A DNA stretch of 25,769 bases from JBBQKQ01 sp043719155 (lineage in GTDB: Bacteria > Patescibacteriota > Minisyncoccia > Phycocordibacterales > UBA5272): contig JAYSUJ010000031.1 in assembly GCA_043719155.1 (NCBI GenBank), forward strand, positions 1 through 25,769, given 5' to 3'. This document shows, piece after piece, positions 5,986 to 14,248 of the stretch (within the stretch, counting starts at the first letter, position 1; every line of letters starts with the position of its first letter). The translations under genes and the position numbers were made by a program. A model generated the notes under the pieces. It was not told the DNA's origin, did no database searches, and saw only the letters and a program-made list of their open reading frames with translations.

Positions 5986-6623
5986 AATTAAATATGCAAG
6001 AAAATATAACAACAGAAAATAAGAGTAAGATAATCATTTTGGTCGGTCGCTCTGGAAGTGGAAAAGGGACACAGGGTAAATTTATTAAAAGTTTTTTGGA
6101 GAAAAATTTCCCAGAGAATGAAATGCATTACCTTTCAACCGGAGAAGAAATGAGGAGGATAATGAAACAAAGCTCTTATACTGCGCAACTATCAAGAAAT
6201 GCAGTAAACGAGGGTAAGCTGCAGCCGATGTTTTTCTCTGTTTATGTTTGGGCAAAATATCTTATGGAACATGTACATGGTAACGATAATGTAATATTTG
6301 ATGGAGTGCCAAGACGTCGTGAGGAGGCCAAAATTTTGCACTCAACTGTAAAGTTTTATGATTGGGAAAAGCCAGTGGTTATAAATTTGGAAGTAAGTGA
6401 AGAAGAGTGTATAAGAAGAATGATAGAAAGAAAAAGAGATGATGATAATGTAGAAAATTTTAAAAAGAAAATGGACTGGTATAAAATAGAGGTTGAGCCG
6501 ATGTTGCAATGGTATGAAGAAAGTAATCAATACTCTTATACAAAAATTCATGGTGAAAATGCACCAGAAGAAATTTCCAAACACATCGAGCGCTTTCTAA
6601 CTTCGCATTTTAATTTAAAATAA
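5982..6623 (+). CDS. adk: adenylate kinase-like nucleoside monophosphate kinase
   Basis: Nucleoside monophosphate kinase of the adenylate kinase type, 213 residues, expected to catalyse ATP + AMP = 2 ADP in the cytosol. The P-loop is G22-RSGSGKGTQ-31. YLSTGEEMRRIM corresponds to the AMP-binding helix (STGD[ML]LR in Adk) and VIFDGVPRRREEA to the family's FDGFPR motif. The lid is short (about RRMIERKRDDDNVENFKKKM) and has no zinc-binding cysteines. secY-adk-map is the classic gene order, supporting adk, but the altered STGEE and DGVPRR motifs leave specificity for AMP uncertain. ATG 5982 overlaps the previous stop; ATG 5994 is an alternative. Confidence 0.8.
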   Translation: MKLNMQENITTENKSKIIILVGRSGSGKGTQGKFIKSFLEKNFPENEMHYLSTGEEMRRIMKQSSYTAQLSRNAVNEGKLQPMFFSVYVWAKYLMEHVHGNDNVIFDGVPRRREEAKILHSTVKFYDWEKPVVINLEVSEEECIRRMIERKRDDDNVENFKKKMDWYKIEVEPMLQWYEESNQYSYTKIHGENAPEEISKHIERFLTSHFNLK

Positions 6624-6642
6624 TTCTAATTAAAATTTAATT

Positions 6643-7431
6643 ATGTCCAAGCATGTACCGTACACAGATAAAGAAATAAGTATTTTAAAAGAAGGTGGCA
6701 AAAGACTTGCTGCTATTTTAGAGATACTTGGTAAAAAATGTGTTGCAGGCACAATTGCAAAAGAGTTGGACGGCCTGGCTGAAAAATTAATTTTAGAAAA
6801 TGAAGATATACCTGTTTTTAAAAATTATAGGCCAAAAGGCGCTGCTTATCCGTTTCCCGCCACACTTTGCGTATCTATAAATGATGTGGTGGCACACGGT
6901 ATACCTAAGGGAGAGATTTTAAAGGAAGGTGATGTGGTAAGTTTGGATCTTGGGTTGCGGCATGGTGGATTGGTGGTAGATTCGGCTATAAGTATTTTGG
7001 TGGGCGGCGGCTACGCCGCCGCCCAATTTCCACTTGAGCAAAAACTTTTAGAAGTTACTAAAAAAGCATTGGAAATCGGTATTGAAAAGTGTGTAGTTGG
7101 TAACAGGGTAAATGATGTAGGGATAGCTATAGAAAAATATGTTAGTAGCGAAGGTTTTACTGTGGTTGATATTTTATGTGGTCATGCTGTAGGTCGAGAG
7201 ATACACAGTGAACCCATTATTCCACATGCTGACTTTGGGCTAGGTGGTGAAAAGTTTAAAGAGGGGATGGTCGTAGCTATTGAGCCACATATTTCTATGG
7301 GCAATGGACAGATTTCACTTTCAAATAAAGACGCTTGGAGCTATGTTTCCGACGATGGACACAAGACGGCTCAGTTTGAACATACAATCCACATTACTTC
7401 TGGTCTCCCGCAAGTTTTGACAGAAAAGTAA
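6643..7431 (+). CDS. map: type I methionine aminopeptidase
   Basis: Methionine aminopeptidase, which removes the initiator Met from nascent proteins; 262 residues, the size of the bacterial single-domain enzyme. All five metal ligands are present: D102 (SLDLGL), D113 (VDSAI), H181 (GHAVGREIH), E214 (AIEPH) and E246 (QFEHTI). FPATLCVSINDVVAHGIP supplies the conserved active-site His. A GC-rich perfect palindrome at 7002-7024 encodes residues 120-127 (VGGGYAAA) in a surface loop after the second ligand strand, and looks like an in-frame insertion. No SD. The promoter of the next gene (7417-7445) begins inside the end of this gene. Confidence 0.95.
   Translation: MSKHVPYTDKEISILKEGGKRLAAILEILGKKCVAGTIAKELDGLAEKLILENEDIPVFKNYRPKGAAYPFPATLCVSINDVVAHGIPKGEILKEGDVVSLDLGLRHGGLVVDSAISILVGGGYAAAQFPLEQKLLEVTKKALEIGIEKCVVGNRVNDVGIAIEKYVSSEGFTVVDILCGHAVGREIHSEPIIPHADFGLGGEKFKEGMVVAIEPHISMGNGQISLSNKDAWSYVSDDGHKTAQFEHTIHITSGLPQVLTEK
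7002..7024 (+). repeat. GC-rich palindrome inserted in frame in map
   Basis: GGGCGGCGGC (7002-7011) and GCCGCCGCCC (7015-7024) form a perfect 10-bp stem around TAC, in a gene otherwise about 60% A+T. It is read as Gly-rich then Ala-rich residues without breaking the frame. A second GC-rich palindrome opens the window (1-13). This resembles short palindromic elements that insert into coding regions, such as Rickettsia palindromic elements; a family here is inferred. Confidence 0.7.
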
Positions 7432-7445
7432 TAATCTTGTATAAT
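7417..7445 (+). promoter_or_regulatory. Consensus sigma70-type promoter inside the 3' end of map
   Basis: TTGACA (7417-7422), 17-nt spacer, TATAAT (7440-7445): a perfect consensus. The predicted RNA start (about 7452) is only 2 nt before the ATG at 7454, so the mRNA should be leaderless. This promoter also fixes the start codon of the next gene. Confidence 0.85.
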
Positions 7446-7453
7446 ATTACACA

Positions 7454-7780
7454 ATGAAAAACACCAATTGTCCATACGTTAAAACGAATCCTGATAATAA
7501 TATTTTGTCTAATTTTTCTTTGATTACAAGAGCAGAGGCTCAACCTATTCAAAATATCCCAGTTGAAAGAGTGGCTCAAAGTCTAAGTTCACAACTTAGC
7601 ACTCCCTTTTACTTGCTAGTAGCTAGCTTCTTTCTGTTTACATTCTTGATGGCAGCTGTCTACATTTATCATTGGATAAATTTTAATTTAAACGACCCTA
7701 TAATCAAACATTTCATCCCAGTGTTTTTTGTTGGATTGGTAATGTTATTGATACCTTTAATTTTTAATTTGATAAACTAA
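7454..7780 (+). CDS. small two-TM membrane protein
   Basis: A 108-residue membrane protein that I do not recognise. The first ~50 residues are polar (with ARAEAQPIQNIPVERVAQSLSSQ). Two hydrophobic helices follow, about residues 51-73 (FYLLVASFFLFTFLMAAVYIY) and 86-106 (FIPVFFVGLVMLLIPLIF), joined by a short polar loop. It has no Cys pair or catalytic motif. The start sits 8 nt after a perfect consensus promoter, so translation is probably from a leaderless mRNA. The PH-domain gene follows after 4 nt and is surely cotranscribed, suggesting the two membrane proteins act together (inference). Confidence 0.8.
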   Translation: MKNTNCPYVKTNPDNNILSNFSLITRAEAQPIQNIPVERVAQSLSSQLSTPFYLLVASFFLFTFLMAAVYIYHWINFNLNDPIIKHFIPVFFVGLVMLLIPLIFNLIN

Positions 7781-7784
7781 AAGT

Positions 7785-8570
7785 ATGTTAAATTTGCACC
7801 CTGACGAAAAAGTTATAATCTATATACGACGACACTGGATATTTTTATTTATACAAACCAAGTTGATTTTTCTACTTTTCATAACCCCAACACTCTTAGT
7901 TTGGGCTCTTCAATATTTTGGTTACGTACCAGAGTTTAATATTTTTGGAGTTTCCTTCTACTCGCTGACAGATGTATTTATCTACATGTGGGCAATTTTT
8001 TGTTGGCTGCTTTTGGCTGAAAAGTTTACAGATTATGCATTAGACTTTTGGGTTTTGACAAATAAAAGAATTATTGAAAGTGAACTACTAAAACTTTTTG
8101 ATCGTCGACTTTCTACTCTAGAGTTACAAGATATTGAAGATGTAACTGTAAGGGTAAAAGGTGTTGTGCAGACGGCGATAGGTTATGGAACATTGGAGGT
8201 GCAAACTGCGGGTAGCGAAAGAGAATTTTTGGCAGAAAATATTGCTGACCCGGCTAAAGTTCAGGAACTAATTTTTGATGCCAAACTAAAACAAGCACAA
8301 GAAGAGAAGGATATCGAAAAGCAAGAGTTTGAACAAATTGCCAATAGGGTAACAACAGAAAGAATTGCTGTAGACCATAATGCAGAAAACCATATACCAC
8401 TAGACCAAAAGCAAAAGGAAGATGTAAAGAGTATGGCTGAAAATGCTTTTGATTGGGCTCATGTAAATCAATCTCAGTTCAAAGACACAAGAAACGTAGA
8501 GGAGTATATGGAAACTGTAGAAGACAAATACAAAAAAAATACTGAAGCTGCACTTCGAACAGGGCTGTAG
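7785..8570 (+). CDS. PH domain-containing membrane protein (YdbS-like)
   Basis: A 261-residue membrane protein with a bacterial PH domain (bPH type). The N-terminal LHPDEKVIIYIRRHW is typical of the family. Two hydrophobic helices follow (about 22-43 and 60-84). The PH-like beta domain then has the recognisable pattern FWVLTNKRIIESE, RRLSTLELQDIEDVTVRVKGVVQTAIGYGTLEVQTAG. After about residue 155 comes a long charged, helical tail (KLKQAQEEKDIEKQEFEQIAN...), probably a cytosolic coiled coil. The family's molecular role is poorly known. It is translationally close (4 nt) to the preceding two-TM gene. Stop TAG; a palindrome at 8586-8601 follows. Confidence 0.85.
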   Translation: MLNLHPDEKVIIYIRRHWIFLFIQTKLIFLLFITPTLLVWALQYFGYVPEFNIFGVSFYSLTDVFIYMWAIFCWLLLAEKFTDYALDFWVLTNKRIIESELLKLFDRRLSTLELQDIEDVTVRVKGVVQTAIGYGTLEVQTAGSEREFLAENIADPAKVQELIFDAKLKQAQEEKDIEKQEFEQIANRVTTERIAVDHNAENHIPLDQKQKEDVKSMAENAFDWAHVNQSQFKDTRNVEEYMETVEDKYKKNTEAALRTGL

Positions 8571-8585
8571 TTTTTCTACTGGGGA

Positions 8586-8601
8586 CAAACACTTGTGTTT
8601 G
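8586..8601. repeat. Short palindrome in the 8570-8635 gap
   Basis: CAAACAC (8586-8592) and GTGTTTG (8595-8601) form a perfect 7-bp palindrome around TT. It overlaps the candidate -35 TTGTGT (8593-8598) of the 8635 gene. It could be a weak terminator for the upstream gene or an operator; the sequence does not decide. Confidence 0.5.
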
Positions 8602-8621
8602 GGCTAAATAGTTCATATACT
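8593..8621 (+). promoter_or_regulatory. Candidate promoter of the large secreted protein
   Basis: TTGTGT (8593-8598), 17-nt spacer, TATACT (8616-8621). RNA would start near 8628, about 7 nt before ATG 8635. The overlapping TATATT at 8627-8632 would give a fully leaderless start. Confidence 0.5.
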
Positions 8622-8634
8622 TATTTTATATTAT

Positions 8635-11403
8635 ATGAAAAAAATAAATATTTTTAAGAATACCTTTTTAAGTTTTTTTGCCTTTGCTTTTGTTTTTTTG
8701 CTTTCAGGTATGAAAGTTTCTGCTGAAACTTATCCAGAGATTTGCCTGCAATTAAATAGAAGTTTGGGGTCTACGACTTATGGGGAAGATGTGCGCCGAT
8801 TGCAGGTTGTGCTTGGTCAAGAGGGTATCGCCTACCTAAATGTAACTGGCACAATGAACAGGGCTACTCAAAATGCGATAAAAGTCTTTCAGTTACGAAA
8901 TAGTATTCGTCAAACTGGCTTTGTCGGCCCACTCACCCTCAACAAGATGAAATATTTGTGGTGTAGTGGGGTAAATGATGGAGGAGTTTATTCTGGGCCA
9001 CAAGAGATATCTATAAATCCTGTCAATTCTTCTGGTAATAATATTACACTTGCTTGGACAACTAGAGGATCAACAAACTGTAGAATAAACGGTGAAATCG
9101 TAAACATCAATAGTTCAAAAGTTTATAGTGTTTACAGTGAGACAACTTTTGTACTTTCTTGTAACGACTTTCGAGGAAGGGTTATGGAAAAAAGTGTGAT
9201 TGTAAAACCAAATCAATCGTACGGTTCATTGCCAACAATAAATCTTACAATTTCACCCATGAATGTTCCTGTAGGACAAACAGCTACAATCTCCTGGAGT
9301 TCTCAAGGGGCAACATATTGTACTTCAAATATGAATACCGGTAATTTACAGACTAGTGGGTCAAACCAAGTCCTGGTCTCATCAAATGCTCAGCAATTTA
9401 CCTTCAATTGTTTTAACTCTGCGGGACAAAGTGTGAGTCAAACAGTTTCATCTAATGGGGCTACCAGAGGAGTAGAAACTCCTAATTTATTCTTGACGGC
9501 CAATAACTTAAATATTTCTGCAGGTCAGCCTACAACGCTAAACTGGGTTGGAACGTTCTTAAATCCAAACACTTGTGCAATATCTGGAGGCTCAGTAAAT
9601 AGCTCTAACCAACCCATTTCTGGCAACTTGCTTGTGTACCCAACTGTCACGACAACATATAACATTGGTTGTTTACTGCAAGCTTATGGCTATACTGGCG
9701 GGGCGATAAACAGAAGTGTGACAGTGACTGTGGGGTCAAATGCTAGCACAATGGTTCTAACCGCAAACCCAACCACTATTACATCGGGGCAGGCTTCCAC
9801 TTTAACGATTAGTGGTTCGGGTATATCGGCTTGCACTCTTTATTCTGGTTCAGCAGGTGCTGCTGCAACAGGTACAGCCTTTCCTGTAACAAATGGGTTG
9901 GGAAGTATCAATGTATACCCAGCGGCCACAACAAATTACACGGTTACTTGTACAGGTGGGAATGGGCAATTGATTTATGCGTATGCGACCGTAAATGTAA
10001 ATACTGTAAACAGTGGTGTTGTAAATGTCACCATAACTCCAAATAAAGTGACATATAGCGTTGGTGAGAATGTTGTACTTACTACAGTTGTTACCAATAA
10101 TAAAAATATAGTTGCAACTTTTATATATGATAACTGCGTTGGGAATGCTGGTACAGACTTTAATATGCGCATAAATGGTGTGCAAACAGCGGGCTATTTT
10201 ATGAATTCACCTTACGACTCTTACTCAAGAACCCAGTGCTATGTGCCAGCAGAACAAGTTACTTTACAACCAGGTCAAAGCAGAAACTTTGTAAAAACTC
10301 TAACAGTTTTAGCTTATGCAAATTCTAGGCTGTCAGCAGGTAACCACAATGTAACGATAAATATTCCAGAAATTTCGGTAAATGCGCAAACAAACTTTAC
10401 TGTAAATGTTGGAACAACTGGGGATATGGGGACAGTTACAATTAACCCAAATTCAAATTTGTCCGTTGGCAACTCTGTGAATGTGGCTTGGAGTTACCCA
10501 ATGCTTGCGGGTTGTACCGCAAATGGTTGCGCGCAACCAACAAACGCAGAAGGAGTGATCGTCGACCTAATTAATGCAAACGGAAATGTGGTCGGTACTC
10601 TTTTTAGAAAAGACTTAAGACAAAATTTTACTGCAATTGGGTCAATGAATTGGACTATACCTGCAACCATGCGTGACATAAGAAATGATGTTGCAAACGA
10701 TTATAGAACTGTGACTTCAGGCAATTACAGGTTGCGAGCAACTTTCTTTACACCAAGTAATGCTTGTTTTGGGGAGTGTCAGTATGTAAATGGTCAACAA
10801 GTTTTAAGTACTGTTTACACTACAAATTACTTTAACATAAATGCAACTGCTGTTGCTTCAGCGCCTCTAATAAATACTTTTTCAGGGTATAGATATCCTA
10901 TCAATAATAATTTAAGTGGAACTTGTGTTGTTGGGGTACTTAGTCCTTGTAACGGCTCGGCAGTTCTAAACTGGACAACCACAAATGTTAACTATTGTAC
11001 TCTTGCTGGGCCTAGTATAACCACACTTTCAGTTTCTGGAAATAGTGGGGTAAATGTGTCCCCGATATCTACTTCCAATTCAACTTACACACTGACTTGT
11101 TACAACAGTGCAGGCACTGCCGTATCTTCAATAGCGACCATAGATGCACCAGCGGCAAGCAGCATCTCACTTGTGTCGAGACAAAATGGATATGTGATAA
11201 TAAATTTAAGCACTTGTAGTGCTGGGAGGATAGATTGGGGTGATGGTACGGCTTTATTACAGTTTATGAACGAGGGAACAGGTTGTACATTTTATCATCA
11301 ATATACAGGTCAGTCTTTAGGTCAGCAGTTTTTGATTCGGTACATGGACATGTCCGGCAACATTCGCTCTACACTTAATGTTACTCCTTTCCCAGGTGTC
11401 TAA
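8635..11403 (+). CDS. secreted surface protein: PG-binding domain plus Ig-like repeats
   Basis: A 922-residue exported protein. Residues 1-30 are a Sec signal peptide (basic N-terminus, hydrophobic FFAFAFVFLLSG, cleavage near VSAET). Residues about 35-110 are a peptidoglycan-binding domain of the PF01471 type (LGSTTYGEDVRRLQVVLGQEG, RATQNAIKVFQ). Then several Ig-like modules repeat the pattern W-[ST]-x-C ... Y-x-[LV]-x-C, each with a probable disulfide (for example 'LAWTTRGSTNC', 'ISWSSQGATYC', 'LNWTTTNVNYC'). Near the end a PKD-like unit has IDWGDGT ... HQY. It probably anchors to the wall and extends outward for attachment to a host cell or surface (inference). No SD; the leader is absent or minimal. 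Confidence 0.85.
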   Translation: MKKINIFKNTFLSFFAFAFVFLLSGMKVSAETYPEICLQLNRSLGSTTYGEDVRRLQVVLGQEGIAYLNVTGTMNRATQNAIKVFQLRNSIRQTGFVGPLTLNKMKYLWCSGVNDGGVYSGPQEISINPVNSSGNNITLAWTTRGSTNCRINGEIVNINSSKVYSVYSETTFVLSCNDFRGRVMEKSVIVKPNQSYGSLPTINLTISPMNVPVGQTATISWSSQGATYCTSNMNTGNLQTSGSNQVLVSSNAQQFTFNCFNSAGQSVSQTVSSNGATRGVETPNLFLTANNLNISAGQPTTLNWVGTFLNPNTCAISGGSVNSSNQPISGNLLVYPTVTTTYNIGCLLQAYGYTGGAINRSVTVTVGSNASTMVLTANPTTITSGQASTLTISGSGISACTLYSGSAGAAATGTAFPVTNGLGSINVYPAATTNYTVTCTGGNGQLIYAYATVNVNTVNSGVVNVTITPNKVTYSVGENVVLTTVVTNNKNIVATFIYDNCVGNAGTDFNMRINGVQTAGYFMNSPYDSYSRTQCYVPAEQVTLQPGQSRNFVKTLTVLAYANSRLSAGNHNVTINIPEISVNAQTNFTVNVGTTGDMGTVTINPNSNLSVGNSVNVAWSYPMLAGCTANGCAQPTNAEGVIVDLINANGNVVGTLFRKDLRQNFTAIGSMNWTIPATMRDIRNDVANDYRTVTSGNYRLRATFFTPSNACFGECQYVNGQQVLSTVYTTNYFNINATAVASAPLINTFSGYRYPINNNLSGTCVVGVLSPCNGSAVLNWTTTNVNYCTLAGPSITTLSVSGNSGVNVSPISTSNSTYTLTCYNSAGTAVSSIATIDAPAASSISLVSRQNGYVIINLSTCSAGRIDWGDGTALLQFMNEGTGCTFYHQYTGQSLGQQFLIRYMDMSGNIRSTLNVTPFPGV

Positions 11404-11441
11404 CCTGTAAAGTTTTTTATCTTTCTGGAGTATACTGTCCA

Positions 11442-11447
11442 TATAAT
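11442..11447 (+). promoter_or_regulatory. -10 element of the transfer-type ATPase gene
   Basis: TATAAT at 11442-11447 places the RNA start (about 11454) on the ATG at 11453, predicting a leaderless message. TATACT at 11431-11436 is an alternative -10 with a leader of about 10 nt. No strong -35. Confidence 0.55.
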
Positions 11448-11452
11448 TTGTT

Positions 11453-14245
11453 ATGTTAAATTTAAGTGAACTCAGAAAAGATTTTAAATCCAAAGAAGAA
11501 GAAATAGAGTATCTGCATGCTCTGATTTTGGAAAAAGAGCAAGAAAAAAATACTGAAAAAAAAGATGCAGGATCTGGGATTTTAATCAGAGAAGACAAAC
11601 AAGACAAAGCACATCAGATAGGTGAGATACTTCATAAGTATAAGGGTGAAAAAACAGAAGACATTTTAAATAAAAACTTTGTCTTAAATGAGGAGCATGT
11701 GACAACCCTGTCTTTAGGGCTGCAGCCAGAGGACCATGACGATAAGCTGCAAAAATTGATAGACATTTTTTTAACGGAGGGTGTAAAAAACTCTTTTTTG
11801 GTATTAGAGAAAATTGGTGATGCTCATTTAGAAGATGATTTCCATAGATTTCTAGTACAATATCTTTTGAAAACCCAAACTGAACATGCAAAAAAAAGAC
11901 TAAGCAGCTACAGGGAAACAGCCAAAGCTTTGGGGACATCGCTTTTTCAGGTTATTTTACCAACTGAAAAAGAAAATCAGCAAACGCCTGGAAACCAGCC
12001 ACCAGACCCAAAGAACATCATTGCTTTAATGGAGCGTTTTTACATAGGTATGATGTCCATTTCCGATCCGACCAACATGGAGAAAAATAAAAATTATTTT
12101 ACTTTGGAAATTGCTAAGCCACAAAACTCTAACCAAATAAAGTTTTTTGTGTCTGTTCCAAACGACTTCAAAGACCTGTTTCAAAAACAGGTTTTAGCCC
12201 TCTATCCTTCGGCTAAAATAGAGTTGCAACCAGACGATTACAATGTTTTTTCAGCAGAAGGTTTTTCAGTAGGAGCCTATGCTGAAAGTGGGAAGATCCC
12301 AGCTTTGCCTATCAAAACTTATAAAGATTTTGCAGGTGACTCTATTTCGGTTGTGTTGTCGGTCCTGTCGCAACTTCAAGACAATGACGAGGGGGCTGCG
12401 ATACAAATAGTGATACGTCCTGCTGGAGAAAAATTTATAAAAGAATATGGAAAGCTGTTGGACAAAATGCGTAGAGGAAAAACCTTGAAAAATGTTTTGG
12501 CTGACAGGACTGTAATGGGTTCGATAGGGTATGAAATCAAGCAAATGTTTAAAGGTGAGACACAGTTGGAAAAAGAAAAAACTAACAAATCCCATGAAGA
12601 TGAAGATGCGATAAAACTTCTGTCAGAAAAATTAAACTCAACAATTTTTAATACAAATATCAGACTCGTTGCTTCTTCAAAATCTCCAATTCGCAGTTCG
12701 CAAATTTTGCATGAAGTTTCTTCTTCTTTTAGGCAATATACGGAAAGCAAGGGCAATAGTATTATCTTTAAAGACATAAAAGCCAGAAGCTCGGCCCAGT
12801 TTTTCAAACATTACTCCTATCGCTATTTTGACGATTCAGAAAGCTTCCCCCTCAACGCTGCAGAGCTCGCCACTATTTATCACTTTCCAAAAGGTGTATC
12901 AGACCGAGATTTTTCAGAGCTCAATCAATATGCTGCAGCCCAAGCTCCGGCCCCTCTAGACTTACCGAAAACAGGTATTTTCCTTGGAAAAAATAATTAT
13001 CGCCACCTTTCTACGCCGATACATTTTGAGCCAGACTCACGGGTTCGACATATGTATGTTATAGGACAAACGGGTACTGGTAAGTCTTATTTCTTGATGA
13101 ATAATATCATTCAGGATATTAAAAATGGTGAAGGACTTTGTTTTATAGATCCTCATGGGGCAGACTTGCAAACCATTATGTCACTCATTCCAAAAGAAAG
13201 AATTGATGACGTGATTTATTTTGACCCAGGAGATCTGTCACGGCCTATGGGACTAAACATGCTCGAGTATGACATTACTCATCCAGAGCAAAAAACTTTA
13301 ATTGTAAATGAGCTGCTATTAATTTTCAACAAACTTTTTGATATGAAAACAGCCGGAGGTCCAGCCTTTGAACAGTACTTTCGTAACTCAGCACTTTTGG
13401 TAATGGAGCACCCTGAAAGTGGTTGTACTATGCTTGAAATTTCTCGTGTACTTGCCAACTCAGAGTTTAGGCATATGAAACTGCAGCATTGTAAAAATCC
13501 GATGGTTAAACAATTTTTCGAAACAGCAGAGGCGACAAGTGGTGAACAAGGTTTTGAAAACTATGTTCCTTACGTTACAAATAAATTTGATAACTTTTTA
13601 AGTAATGAATTTATGCGACCTATTATAACCCAAGAAAAATCGGCTTTTGATTTTAAAGACATCATGGCCAATAAAAAAATCTTACTTGTCAATTTATCTA
13701 AAGGAAAGTTGGGCGAGCTTGGTTCGCAACTTATAGGTTTGATAATTGTAGGGAAGATTTTGGTTTCAGCTTTTGCACGTGACCCTCATGAAAACCCGCC
13801 GCCTTTTTATTTGTATTTAGACGAGTTTCAAAATGTTGCAACTGATTCTATAAAATCAATCTTGTCTGAAGCACGTAAGTACAAACTTGGTTTAACTTTG
13901 GCCCATCAATACATAGAGCAAATTCCCAAAGATATAAAAGATGCTATTTTTGGAAACGTGGGCAGTAAAGCAATTTTTAGAATAAACATGGAAGATGCAA
14001 AGTTTATCGAAACCAGTTTTTCACCAACCTTTACAGCTAAAGATATTATAGGTCAAGAAAGAGGGAATTGTTATTTGAGTTTGTTGGCCAACAACAAGCC
14101 ACAAAAGCCTTTTAATTTACAAGTACCGCGTTTACCAGACGGTAACGAAGAGATAAAACAGGTAATTATTGAACTCTCAGCTTTGAAATACGGAACCCCG
14201 AGGGAGGAAGTAGAGGAAATGATAATGAAAAAATTTAATATTTAA
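11453..14245 (+). CDS. type IV secretion/DNA-transfer ATPase (VirD4/TraD/VirB4-like)
   Basis: A 930-residue ATPase of the type IV secretion coupling-protein/VirB4 group. The Walker A is G538-QTGTGKS-545; the strand LCFIDPHGADLQTIM follows, and the Walker B is LYLDEFQN (D790-E791). After it come the conserved KYKLGLTLAHQYIEQIP and the motif FGNVGSKAIFR. Residues 1-530 are a long helical and mixed region with acidic coiled coil at the N-terminus (KEEEIEYLHALILEKEQEK) and no obvious membrane helix. Such stand-alone ATPases are common in Patescibacteria, where their role (DNA import, conjugation or pilus) is unsettled. It converges with the 14249 gene, with only 3 nt between stops and no terminator visible. 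Confidence 0.85.
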   Translation: MLNLSELRKDFKSKEEEIEYLHALILEKEQEKNTEKKDAGSGILIREDKQDKAHQIGEILHKYKGEKTEDILNKNFVLNEEHVTTLSLGLQPEDHDDKLQKLIDIFLTEGVKNSFLVLEKIGDAHLEDDFHRFLVQYLLKTQTEHAKKRLSSYRETAKALGTSLFQVILPTEKENQQTPGNQPPDPKNIIALMERFYIGMMSISDPTNMEKNKNYFTLEIAKPQNSNQIKFFVSVPNDFKDLFQKQVLALYPSAKIELQPDDYNVFSAEGFSVGAYAESGKIPALPIKTYKDFAGDSISVVLSVLSQLQDNDEGAAIQIVIRPAGEKFIKEYGKLLDKMRRGKTLKNVLADRTVMGSIGYEIKQMFKGETQLEKEKTNKSHEDEDAIKLLSEKLNSTIFNTNIRLVASSKSPIRSSQILHEVSSSFRQYTESKGNSIIFKDIKARSSAQFFKHYSYRYFDDSESFPLNAAELATIYHFPKGVSDRDFSELNQYAAAQAPAPLDLPKTGIFLGKNNYRHLSTPIHFEPDSRVRHMYVIGQTGTGKSYFLMNNIIQDIKNGEGLCFIDPHGADLQTIMSLIPKERIDDVIYFDPGDLSRPMGLNMLEYDITHPEQKTLIVNELLLIFNKLFDMKTAGGPAFEQYFRNSALLVMEHPESGCTMLEISRVLANSEFRHMKLQHCKNPMVKQFFETAEATSGEQGFENYVPYVTNKFDNFLSNEFMRPIITQEKSAFDFKDIMANKKILLVNLSKGKLGELGSQLIGLIIVGKILVSAFARDPHENPPPFYLYLDEFQNVATDSIKSILSEARKYKLGLTLAHQYIEQIPKDIKDAIFGNVGSKAIFRINMEDAKFIETSFSPTFTAKDIIGQERGNCYLSLLANNKPQKPFNLQVPRLPDGNEEIKQVIIELSALKYGTPREEVEEMIMKKFNI

Positions 14246-14248
14246 AAA

